A stretch of 64,000 bases of DNA from positions 2,728,001 to 2,792,000 of the forward strand of contig NZ_CP114280.1 of the NCBI RefSeq assembly GCF_029635795.1, given 5' to 3'. Shown here piece by piece: positions 52,416-64,000 of this stretch (the first letter of the stretch is position 1; every line of letters starts with the position of its first letter). The notes under the pieces are model-generated. The model ran no database searches. It was not told where the DNA came from and saw only the letters and a program-made list of their open reading frames with translations. A program made the translations under genes and the position numbers. The stretch comes from Dickeya lacustris. Its GTDB lineage: Bacteria > Pseudomonadota > Gammaproteobacteria > Enterobacterales > Enterobacteriaceae.

Positions 52416-53515
52416 ACGCATCGTTCCAGTAAGACGCCGCACTCCATATGGTGGGTGTAGGGGAACTGATCAAACAGCGCTAACTGGCTGATACGGTGAG
52501 TCTGGCTCAGGGTTGTCAGGTTGTCGCACAGGGTTTGTGGGTTGCAGGACACATACAAAATGCGTGGATAAGCCTGCACCAGTTTCACCGTATCTTCATC
52601 AAGGCCGCTGCGTGGCGGGTCAACAAAAATCGTCTCGCAGTGGTAGTCACTCAGGTTGATGCCCTGCAAACGGTTGAACTGGCGTACACCGTTCATCGCT
52701 TGCGTAAATTCTTCTGCCGCCATACGAATAATCTGCACGTTATCAATGTGATTGGCGGCGATGTTGTACTGTGCGGCAGCCACTGATGGCTTGGCGATTT
52801 CGGTGGCTAACACCCGCTCGAAGTTGCGTGCCAGCGCCAGCGAAAAATTGCCGTTACCGCAATACAGCTCCAGTAAGTCGCCTTTTGAACCGGCAGTAAC
52901 GTTAAGCGCCCACTCCAGCATTTGAATATTCACCCCGGCATTCGGCTGGGTGAAGCTGTTTTCTACCTGACGATAAATCATCTCCCGGCCAGCGACAGGC
53001 AGACGCTCATCCGCGTAATCACGATCCAGACAGATTTTGGTTTTCGTTGCCCGGCCAATCAGTTGCAGCGCAAAACCTTGCTCACGCAATGTGTCTCGCA
53101 GGGCGCTGGCTTGCTGCTGCCACTCCTCATTCAGTGCTTTGTGATAGAGCAGTGACACCACAATCTCGCCACTCAGTGTCGAGAGGTAGTCAATCTGGAA
53201 CAGCTTACGGCGCAACACCGGGTCACTACGCAGGGCATCGAGCAGGACGGGCATCAGGCGGTTGATGAGTTCACTGGCGGCAGGGAATTGATCGACGCGG
53301 ATCCGTTGCTTGGTGTGCTGATCGAACACGATGTGGTAGAGGTCATCCCCCTCATGCCAGATACGAAACTCCGCCCGCATCCGGTAGTGACTGACTTGCG
53401 AGCGGAACACGCGAGGTGCAGGCGCGCCAAAAGGGGCCATCAGGGTGACAAGACGTCCGATTTTCTCCTCGAGTTGGGCGTCATACTGGTCGATGGGCAG
53501 GATATCTGGCGTCAT
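52412..53515 (-). CDS. trmA: tRNA (uracil-54-C5)-methyltransferase
   Basis: 367 residues. SAM-binding [28 protein letters not shown] with the base-contacting region, catalytic Cys in YVSCNPQTL. Makes T54 in tRNA (and U341 of tmRNA). Confidence 0.97.
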   Translation of the reverse strand: MTPDILPIDQYDAQLEEKIGRLVTLMAPFGAPAPRVFRSQVSHYRMRAEFRIWHEGDDLYHIVFDQHTKQRIRVDQFPAASELINRLMPVLLDALRSDPVLRRKLFQIDYLSTLSGEIVVSLLYHKALNEEWQQQASALRDTLREQGFALQLIGRATKTKICLDRDYADERLPVAGREMIYRQVENSFTQPNAGVNIQMLEWALNVTAGSKGDLLELYCGNGNFSLALARNFERVLATEIAKPSVAAAQYNIAANHIDNVQIIRMAAEEFTQAMNGVRQFNRLQGINLSDYHCETIFVDPPRSGLDEDTVKLVQAYPRILYVSCNPQTLCDNLTTLSQTHRISQLALFDQFPYTHHMECGVLLERCV

Positions 53516-53684
53516 GCGGGTCTCATCCGAAAAGCAGTCAATAAAGGGAATGTGGGCGCTGAAAACATTGGCTTTGCACTATTAGCACAACAGAAATAGC
53601 ACAACAGGAATGTTGTCAGGGCGCGATTGTAGGGTATCTGGCAATGATGTCCAGCCTTGTTGTTTAGTTACTTCGCCAATAAAT

Positions 53685-53700
53685 GGAAGTCTAGACATCT
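53685..53700. promoter_or_regulatory. Two met-box-like 8-mers upstream of btuB
   Basis: GGAAGTCT (6/8) and AGACATCT (7/8 against AGACGTCT) in perfect 8-base register, about 35-50 bases before the riboswitch. Two adjacent boxes are the minimal MetJ operator. B12 serves MetH, so MetJ control of B12 uptake would make sense. Confidence 0.55.
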
Positions 53701-53732
53701 ACTTTTAGCGATCGTAGCATGGGCGTCCGGCC

Positions 53733-53925
53733 TTAATTGCAAGTGAAAAGGGAATCCAGTGCAAATCTGGAGCTGACGCGCAGCGGTAAGGGGTATAGCA
53801 GGCGATAGCCTTGTGCAGACACTGTCCTGAAGGATGGGAAGTCATCGTCTTATTGCCAGTCATGGCAGCACCCAAGCCCGAAGACCTGCCGGTATACGTC
53901 GCAATGTTCATGATTATCGCGTGCT
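53733..53925 (+). promoter_or_regulatory. Cobalamin (AdoCbl) riboswitch of btuB
   Basis: Leader with the class signature: GGGAATCCAGTGCAAATCTGG, GCTGACGCGCAGCGGTAAGG, GATGGGAAG, and the conserved tail AAGCCCGAAGACCTGCC. Limits approximate. Shuts btuB translation when cobalamin is plentiful. Confidence 0.93.
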
Positions 53926-53979
53926 ATCTATCATGAGGGTGCGGCATCCCGCCAATTTAGTTTGGATGCATCTTTAACT

Positions 53980-55878
53980 ATGTTTAATAAAAAAATAACG
54001 CTGCTGGCAGCGGCGATAACTGCCTCATTTTCAGGGTGGGCGCAGAGTAACGACAGCACACAGTCAACGAGCCGTGACGCAATGGTAGTAACGGCGAACC
54101 GTTTCCCCCAACCCGTTTCCTCCGTACTGGCCCCTACCACCGTGGTGACGCGGGACGATATCGACCGCTGGCAGTCGAAAAATGTGTTAGAGGTTATAAA
54201 ACGTCTACCCGGTGTGGATATCGCGCAGAATGGAGGCCTTGGCCAAAGTGCTTCTATTTATATTCGCGGTTCAGAGGCCCGTCATACGTTAGTTTTGATT
54301 GATGGTATTCCGCTGGCGAAACCCGGTATTACAGGTGTTGCGGATTTTAATCAAATACCAATGTCGTTAGTGCAACGAATTGAATTTATCCGAGGCCCTC
54401 GTTCTGCCGTTTATGGTGCGGATGCGATTGGTGGCGTTATCAACGTCATCACGCAGTCAGATAAAAAGGGTGGGACGCTGGAAACCGGGATTGGTAGTAA
54501 TCATTACCAGCAATATAACGGCAGCTTGCGCCAGGCAATTGGTGATAACACAACATTAACATTGGCTGGGGCATATCAAGATACAAAAGGATTCAATGTT
54601 CAGCCAGAGTCATCAACATACGGCCCAGACAGCGATAGAGATGGCTGGCGTAATAAATCGTTCTGGGGCGGTGTAGATCATCGTTTTAATGAACAATGGT
54701 CTGCATTTATCCGTGGATATGGTTACGGCGCGAACAGCGATTATGATGCTTTATCCTCTAACAGCACAAACGAGCAGCAAATTTATAACCACTCTTACAA
54801 TACGGGTGTGCGCTTTATTCAAGGCGATTTCGCTTCACAGCTGGTAGCGAGTTATCAAAAATATCGTTTCATCAATTATCTGAATACAGAAGGGCGGTAC
54901 GACGGTATTAGCTCTCTGGATAATATGGAGCAACGCAATCTGCAATGGGGAAATACATACCGAATTGGTCAAGGTATGCTCAGTGCGGGGATCGATTGGC
55001 AGCAGCAAAAATTAATTTCCGAAGGCGTAAATTATAATACAGCTGCCAGAGAGTCTGATGATTATAAAAGAGATAATACCGGTGTTTACCTAACGGCCCA
55101 ACAGCAAATAAACGCTTTTACGGTTGAGGGTTCCGTACGTGGCGATGACAACGAACAGTTTGGTCAGCACGGTACCTGGCAAACAGCTGCTGGCTGGGAT
55201 TTTCTGCCTGATTATAGGCTGACCCTTTCCTATGGAACTGGGTTTCAGGCGCCGACTTTAGGACAGATGTTTGGGCAAAAATACATTAATATTATGCCTA
55301 ACAAAGACTTGAAGCCCGAAGAGTCCAAACAATGGGAAGCAGGAGTTGAGGGAATAACCGGCTATTTGAACTGGCGCTTGTCTGCGTATCACAACAAAGT
55401 AAACAACTTACTTACCTATTCGTCTGATCCTGTGACATTTAATGGTGTTTATAGCAACGTTAAAGCTGCAACCTTACAAGGGGTGGAATGGACGGGGCAA
55501 TTTGATACAGGAATCTTCAATCATCAAATTACGTTGGGCTATCTTGATGCCAGACGGGATGAGGATAACGAAGTTATTGCACGCCGTGCTAAACAACAGG
55601 CTAAATATCAACTTGGTTGGAAGGTTGCTGATGTCGATGTTGATGTAAGTTATCAATATTTCGGTAAGCGTTATGATAACAATACCAATGAGTATGTATC
55701 TACACAGCGCCAGTTACCTAGCTATAGTACGGTTGATATCGCAGCATCATATCCCGTCACCTCTCATCTCACGGTTCGTGGTAGAATAGCCAACCTGTTT
55801 GATAAGAATTATGAGACGGCGTATGGCTACCGAACCGCAGGGCGAGAATACTATCTTACCGGAAGCTATAGTTTCTGA
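53980..55878 (+). CDS. btuB: TonB-dependent vitamin B12 outer-membrane receptor
   Basis: 632 residues from ATG 53980; an in-frame TTG at 53962 gives six more residues. Signal peptide to about SGWAQS, Ton box DAMVVTANRF, plug domain (APTTVVTRDDIDRWQSKNV, IYIRGSEARHTLVLIDGI), then a 22-strand barrel ending in aromatic SYSF. The C-terminal barrel is more A+T rich than neighbouring genes. The last 56 bases overlap murI. Controlled by the riboswitch upstream. Confidence 0.96.
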   Translation: MFNKKITLLAAAITASFSGWAQSNDSTQSTSRDAMVVTANRFPQPVSSVLAPTTVVTRDDIDRWQSKNVLEVIKRLPGVDIAQNGGLGQSASIYIRGSEARHTLVLIDGIPLAKPGITGVADFNQIPMSLVQRIEFIRGPRSAVYGADAIGGVINVITQSDKKGGTLETGIGSNHYQQYNGSLRQAIGDNTTLTLAGAYQDTKGFNVQPESSTYGPDSDRDGWRNKSFWGGVDHRFNEQWSAFIRGYGYGANSDYDALSSNSTNEQQIYNHSYNTGVRFIQGDFASQLVASYQKYRFINYLNTEGRYDGISSLDNMEQRNLQWGNTYRIGQGMLSAGIDWQQQKLISEGVNYNTAARESDDYKRDNTGVYLTAQQQINAFTVEGSVRGDDNEQFGQHGTWQTAAGWDFLPDYRLTLSYGTGFQAPTLGQMFGQKYINIMPNKDLKPEESKQWEAGVEGITGYLNWRLSAYHNKVNNLLTYSSDPVTFNGVYSNVKAATLQGVEWTGQFDTGIFNHQITLGYLDARRDEDNEVIARRAKQQAKYQLGWKVADVDVDVSYQYFGKRYDNNTNEYVSTQRQLPSYSTVDIAASYPVTSHLTVRGRIANLFDKNYETAYGYRTAGREYYLTGSYSF

Positions 55879-56695
55879 TTTACCTCCCCGCCCCACCGTG
55901 TTGGTATTTGATTCTGGTGTGGGCGGGTTGTCTGTTTATGATGAAGTTCGCAATTTACTGCCGGACTTACATTATATCTACGCATTTGATAATGAGGCTT
56001 TTCCCTACGGGGAAAAGCCTGAGCAGTTTATTATCGAACGTGTTCTTTCTATCGTCGAAGCGGTAGAAAAGCAGCACCCCTTATCCTTAGTCATTATTGC
56101 CTGCAATACCGCCAGCACTATCTCATTGCCCGCACTGCGTGCGCGTTTTGATTTCCCGGTGGTCGGTGTCGTTCCTGCGGTGAAGCCTGCGGCGAAACTG
56201 ACCCGCAACGGGGTTGTCGGTTTACTTGCTACCCGCGCAACGGTGCAACGCTCTTACACTCATGAATTGATTTCACGTTTTGCTCATGACTGCCAGATCT
56301 TGCTATTGGGCTCGGCAGAATTGGTTGAGTTTGCTGAGGCTAAACTGCAAGGCGAGTCTGTTTCCGAGGAAGCGCTGCGCAGAATTTTGCGTCCGTGGCT
56401 GAAATTGCTAGAACCGCCGGACACGGTTGTGCTGGGGTGTACCCATTTTCCGCTGCTGACCGAAGAGTTACAGCATGTGTTGCCAGATGGAACCCGACTG
56501 GTGGATTCCGGCTCTGCTATCGCACGCAGAACCGCGTGGTTGATAGATCATTTGGATAACCCCAAATACTCAACAGAGAAGAATCTCGCTTATTGTTTGT
56601 CGATTACACCTAAAGTTGCGACGCTTTGGCCAGTTTTACGCCGTTATGGCTTTAATTCGCTCGAAAAATTGACCCTGCTCACCTCTTCTGCGTGA
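55823..56695 (+). CDS. murI: Glutamate racemase
   Basis: 290 residues from ATG 55823 (MATEPQGENT), the homologous start, overlapping btuB by 56 bases. VFDSGVGGLSVYDEV, ACNTAST (first catalytic Cys), LGCTHFPLL (second catalytic Cys). Makes D-glutamate for peptidoglycan. Confidence 0.95.
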   Translation: MATEPQGENTILPEAIVSDLPPRPTVLVFDSGVGGLSVYDEVRNLLPDLHYIYAFDNEAFPYGEKPEQFIIERVLSIVEAVEKQHPLSLVIIACNTASTISLPALRARFDFPVVGVVPAVKPAAKLTRNGVVGLLATRATVQRSYTHELISRFAHDCQILLLGSAELVEFAEAKLQGESVSEEALRRILRPWLKLLEPPDTVVLGCTHFPLLTEELQHVLPDGTRLVDSGSAIARRTAWLIDHLDNPKYSTEKNLAYCLSITPKVATLWPVLRRYGFNSLEKLTLLTSSA

Positions 56696-56732
56696 ATATT
56701 GAGCGGTCGATATTATTTTTGAAATTTAGGGC

Positions 56733-56760
56733 TTGTCAGGCCGCAGGAAGTCCCTATAAT
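56733..56760 (+). promoter_or_regulatory. rrn P1 promoter
   Basis: TTGTCA, 16-base spacer, TATAAT, followed by GCGCCTCC, the G+C-rich discriminator typical of stringently controlled rRNA promoters. AT-rich UP-like sequence precedes it. Confidence 0.88.
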
Positions 56761-56829
56761 GCGCCTCCACTGACACGGCAACAGCGGCAACGCAACGCGG
56801 TGTCAGCAAAGAGAAAACGAAAATAAACG

Positions 56830-56857
56830 TTGACTCTTCATGAGGAAAGCGTAGTAT
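56830..56857 (+). promoter_or_regulatory. rrn P2 promoter
   Basis: TTGACT, 16-base spacer, TAGTAT, about 97 bases downstream of P1, as in E. coli rrn operons. Confidence 0.78.
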
Positions 56858-56894
56858 ACGCCACCTCGCGACAGCAGGCTCAGGCCGGTCGCAC

Positions 56895-56907
56895 TGCTCT
56901 TTAACAA
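56895..56907 (+). promoter_or_regulatory. boxA antitermination element of the rRNA leader
   Basis: TGCTCTTTAACAA; a second copy stands before the 23S gene at about 58920-58932. Confidence 0.85.
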
Positions 56908-57051
56908 TTAATCAGACAATCTGTGTGGGCACTCGCAGGACACTTCGCAAAAACTTTTGTGAAAGTCTTGAAGAGTGACAACAGTTAATTCATTACGAAT
57001 AAACAGTAAATTCTTTGAGCACCGTTTTCTTCGGAAAACACAATCAAACTT

Positions 57052-58591
<1,540 letters not shown>

Positions 58592-58659
58592 CCGAGTGAA
58601 GAGTCTGCGTGGTGTCCACACAGATTGTCTGATGAAGAAAACGAGCAGTAAAACCTTAT

Positions 58660-58736
<77 letters not shown>

Positions 58737-58794
58737 GTTTCGCGAGGGTGCGAGAGCACGGCGCGGGGCTGAAAAAGGTTGTACTCACTACGAT

Positions 58795-58870
58795 GGGGCT
58801 ATAGCTCAGCTGGGAGAGCGCCTGCTTTGCACGCAGGAGGTCTGCGGTTCGAACCCGCATAGCTCCACCA
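58795..58870 (+). tRNA. alaT: tRNA-Ala (TGC)
   Basis: 76 bases with encoded CCA; anticodon loop TTTGCAC; second spacer tRNA. Confidence 0.97.
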
Positions 58871-59035
58871 TTAACGAATGACTTCAGAGTGTACTGGAAA
58901 CAGTATGCTGCGAAGTATTCTGCTCTTTAACAATCTGGAACAAGCTGAAAATTGAAACGACAGCATGTGTATGCGAATGCATGTGTTGTTCGAGTCTCTC
59001 AAAAACTTGCATCCCGAAACACTTTCGGGTTGTGA

Positions 59036-61950
<2,915 letters not shown>

Positions 61951-62068
61951 ACAACACCGAAGGTGTTTTGGTGAGAGACGCAGAGAATAGATTCAGCTTG
62001 TTCAGAGATTGGTTCGGGTGGTTATGTGGAAGCGAAAGCGGAGTATAACGGCCGGAATAAAAAGAATT

Positions 62069-62188
62069 TGCCTGGCGGCGATAGCGCGGTGGTCCCACCT
62101 GACCCCATGCCGAACTCAGAAGTGAAACGCCGTAGCGCCGATGGTAGTGTGGGGTCTCCCCATGCGAGAGTAGGGAACTGCCAGGCAT
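62069..62188 (+). rRNA. rrf: 5S ribosomal RNA
   Basis: 120 bases, TGCCTGGCGGCGATAGCGCG to ...CTGCCAGGCAT, ends pair. Confidence 0.97.
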
Positions 62189-62250
62189 TAAATTATGGTG
62201 TAATAGCACCGGTTATCGAAATGACCTCTTCGATAACATACAGAATCGGT

Positions 62251-62327
62251 GGTGCGGTAGTTCAGTCGGTTAGAATACCGGCCTGTCACGCCGGGGGTCG
62301 CGGGTTCGAGTCCCGTCCGCACCGCCA
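62251..62327 (+). tRNA. aspT: tRNA-Asp (GTC)
   Basis: 77 bases, GGTGCGG acceptor arm pairing with CCGCACC, anticodon GTC, encoded CCA. Confidence 0.96.
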
Positions 62328-62335
62328 CCCTATTT

Positions 62336-62411
62336 AGGGGCGTAGTTCAATTGGTAGAGCACCGGTCTCCAAAACCGGGTGTTGGGAGTTCGAGCCTCTC
62401 CGCCCCTGCCA
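62336..62411 (+). tRNA. trpT: tRNA-Trp (CCA)
   Basis: 76 bases, AGGGGCG acceptor arm, anticodon CCA in CTCCAAA, encoded 3' CCA; only eight bases after tRNA-Asp, so the same transcript. Confidence 0.96.
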
Positions 62412-62417
62412 AACATG

Positions 62418-62448
62418 AACCCTTCACGTTTACGTGAAGGGTTTTTTG
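62418..62448 (+). terminator. Terminator of the rRNA operon
   Basis: AACCCTTCACG-TTTA-CGTGAAGGGTT then six T, just after tRNA-Trp. Confidence 0.9.
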
Positions 62449-62560
62449 TTTTCACTCATTCCCCACAAACTCCCTTATTGGGAAACAAATCGACCTGTCA
62501 CTTCATTGGTTTCATCATTTCTGAGAAAAGTTTCCGAAAGCCCACAGGGCTTTCTATGGG

Positions 62561-63388
62561 TCACACTTTGGTGTTGACGGGAGTTTTTAATAATTGCCTT
62601 ATCAGTTCTTGCTGATCGCTGCTTTCGAGCCACACAGCGTAGCAGGGGCGAACGATCGTTTCTGATTTAGGGATCTGGTGTAGGTCTGGATAAAGCGTCA
62701 GCCAATCGCTAGGAAGAAATGCGCAGCCACCAAGCGTCACCATAAGTTGTCTTGCCAGATGTGCAGATGATGTCGTTAATGAGGGTATCTGATCGCCCGC
62801 CAGCCAACGGCTCTCATATTGGTGAAAGTCAGCACCCCATTCGAGCTTAATATAAGGTAGCTCATCTGCGGATTCATTAGTGTAATAACCCAGCAAAGAT
62901 AGCGAAAAATTGCCGAGTAATTGACAGGAAAGCTCATCCATTTTGGGGGATTCTGTCGTGATGAGTAAATCGAGTTGGCGCTCGTGCAACTCTTTTATGA
63001 GTGTCTGGCGAGGGGCTATTCGTGCTTCTAATTGTAGTAATGGGCGCTGTTGATAAAGCTCGTTTAGCCATGGTGTTAAAAAGGCTTCCCACAATGAGGC
63101 CGTCGCACCGATAGCCAGTTGGCTATGCTGCTGGGAGCGCGCGACCTCTTTCTTGGCGACTTGCCATGTGCCGATAAGACTCTCTGCATAGGGTAGTAAG
63201 CGCTCACCAGCAGGGGTCAGACGGATATTGTTTCTGTGGCGTGTAAACAGATGTGCGCCCAGTTGATTTTCAAGTTGTCTGATACGAAAGCTAACGGCGG
63301 ATTGTGTGAGATAGAGGGATTCGGCTGCCCGGCCAAAGTGTCTCGTCCGGCTGACTTCCAGAAAGGTTTTGAGTAAGTCGGTATCCAT
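62561..63388 (-). CDS. hdfR: LysR-type regulator HdfR
   Basis: 275 residues from ATG 63388 ([12 protein letters not shown]), with GGAG nine bases upstream; the frame extends four codons further. Helix-turn-helix [19 protein letters not shown]. In E. coli it represses flhDC and activates gltBD; divergent from maoP. Confidence 0.93.
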   Translation of the reverse strand: MDTDLLKTFLEVSRTRHFGRAAESLYLTQSAVSFRIRQLENQLGAHLFTRHRNNIRLTPAGERLLPYAESLIGTWQVAKKEVARSQQHSQLAIGATASLWEAFLTPWLNELYQQRPLLQLEARIAPRQTLIKELHERQLDLLITTESPKMDELSCQLLGNFSLSLLGYYTNESADELPYIKLEWGADFHQYESRWLAGDQIPSLTTSSAHLARQLMVTLGGCAFLPSDWLTLYPDLHQIPKSETIVRPCYAVWLESSDQQELIRQLLKTPVNTKV

Positions 63389-63507
63389 TTTTATCTCCAA
63401 AAAATTTTATCGTCATGATTTAAATGTTTTGTTTTACAGGAAGTCAAGCCTATCTAATACTCCGCGCCATAAACGGCACGACCATATGAGAATTAGGAGC
63501 GTGTAAG

Positions 63508-63846
63508 ATGGCGGAAAGCTTCTCAACAAACAGTCGTTTTTTTGATAACAAATTCTATCCACGTGGTTTTTCCCGGCATGGTGACTTTACGATTAAAGAA
63601 GCCCAACTGCTGGAACGTTATGGACAAGCATTCAACGAACTTGATACGGGCAAGCGTCAGCCGGTAACAGATGAAGAAAACCAGTTTGTAGCCGTGTGCC
63701 GTGGTGAGCGTGCTGCTGAGACTGAGTTGGAAAAAATCTGGGCCAAGTATACTGCCCGTATTCGTCGTCCGAAACGCTTTCATACGTTATCTGGCGGCAA
63801 GCCGCAGATGGATACCGTTGAAGAATATACGGAAAGCGATGATTAA
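63508..63846 (+). CDS. maoP: Macrodomain Ori protein MaoP (YifE)
   Basis: 112 residues; [24 protein letters not shown] and the C-terminal KFHTLSGG-like [14 protein letters not shown] match YifE. Needed with maoS to organise the Ori macrodomain. Divergent from hdfR as in E. coli. Confidence 0.95.
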   Translation: MAESFSTNSRFFDNKFYPRGFSRHGDFTIKEAQLLERYGQAFNELDTGKRQPVTDEENQFVAVCRGERAAETELEKIWAKYTARIRRPKRFHTLSGGKPQMDTVEEYTESDD

Positions 63847-63850
63847 TCTT

Positions 63851-63876
63851 AATGGGGCGTTTGCCCCATTTTCGTT
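63851..63876. terminator. Terminator between convergent maoP and comM
   Basis: AATGGGGC-GTTT-GCCCCATT with TT-rich tail on the plus strand. Confidence 0.75.
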
Positions 63877-63912
63877 TTAGCCCGCCCGTTATTGCCGAAC
63901 ATAGTGCCAAAT

Positions 63913-64000
63913 CTATGCAAGACTCTTGTGCAACTGAATGAGTAGACGGTCCATGCTGCGGTAACTTAGCGCCTCCGCTACATGTTTTCGCTGGATATGC
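63913..64000 (-). CDS. comM: YifB/ComM family AAA ATPase, 3' end only
   Basis: The last 28 codons, read on the minus strand to the TAG at 63913-63915: ...KHVAEALSYRSMDRLL to the C-terminus. This matches the end of YifB and its place after maoP. The bulk of the gene is outside the window. Confidence 0.75.
   Translation of the reverse strand, partial: HIQRKHVAEALSYRSMDRLLIQLHKSLA

Overview
The window looks like chromosomal DNA of a soft-rot enterobacterium (Pectobacteriaceae), most likely Dickeya. From about 22.8 kb to the right end, gene content and order are the Enterobacterales backbone: tpiA-yiiQ-yiiR-fpr-glpX-glpK-glpF-zapB-rraA-menA-hslU-hslV-ftsN-cytR-priA-rpmE-metJ-metB-metL, then metF, oxyR-sthA-fabR-yijD-trmA-btuB-murI, a full rRNA operon, tRNA-Asp, tRNA-Trp, hdfR-maoP-comM. 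The Dickeya call rests on the left part: a convergent luxR/luxI pair whose 3' ends overlap (expR/expI type) beside a cluster of acyl-activating and condensing enzymes. No species name can be read from the DNA itself.

Region 1 (1-16.0 kb) is a biosynthetic cluster. On the plus strand are the end of a sensor histidine kinase and an Sfp-type phosphopantetheinyl transferase. On the minus strand a compact, mostly overlapping series of genes runs from about 16.0 kb down to 2.0 kb: acyl carrier protein, PLP decarboxylase, KAS-like protein, acyl/AMP ligase, second carrier protein, two amino-acid-adenylation-type ligases, VOC protein, acyl-CoA dehydrogenase, unknown protein, KAS III-like enzyme, second acyl-CoA dehydrogenase, second KAS-like protein and second KAS III-like enzyme. 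Read together, the set would activate an amino acid and an acyl unit, load them on stand-alone carrier proteins, desaturate or oxidise them and condense them. It makes a small diffusible molecule without any large NRPS or PKS. The tandem ligases, the kinase and the neighbouring expIR fit the Vfm quorum-sensing locus of Dickeya, whose signal had no published structure to my knowledge. This assignment comes from memory of the locus and was not searched.

Region 2 (16.0-22.8 kb) holds expR/expI, an 885-residue secreted protein that is probably polysaccharide-active, a small DUF1471-type secreted protein and an unknown exported protein. Region 3 (22.8-43.7 kb) is backbone. Region 4 (43.8-46.4 kb) is a three-gene redox cassette (aldo/keto reductase, quinone-oxidoreductase-like protein, TetR regulator) lying between metL and metF, which are adjacent in E. 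coli. Region 5 (46.9-64.0 kb) is backbone plus a peroxiredoxin-glutaredoxin fusion divergent from oxyR. The rRNA operon joins flanks that in E. coli belong to two different operons, rrnB (btuB-murI) and rrnC (Asp/Trp tRNAs-hdfR-maoP).

Two window-wide patterns stand out. First, five genes (tpiA, priA, the aldo/keto reductase, the oxidoreductase, sthA) are each split by exactly one extra base while both halves remain intact. This looks more like insertion errors in the assembly than like decay. Second, at least five intergenic spaces carry short tandem arrays with units of 14 to 44 bp. MetJ-type operators are visible at metJ/metB and metF, and, more unexpectedly, just upstream of the cobalamin riboswitch of btuB.
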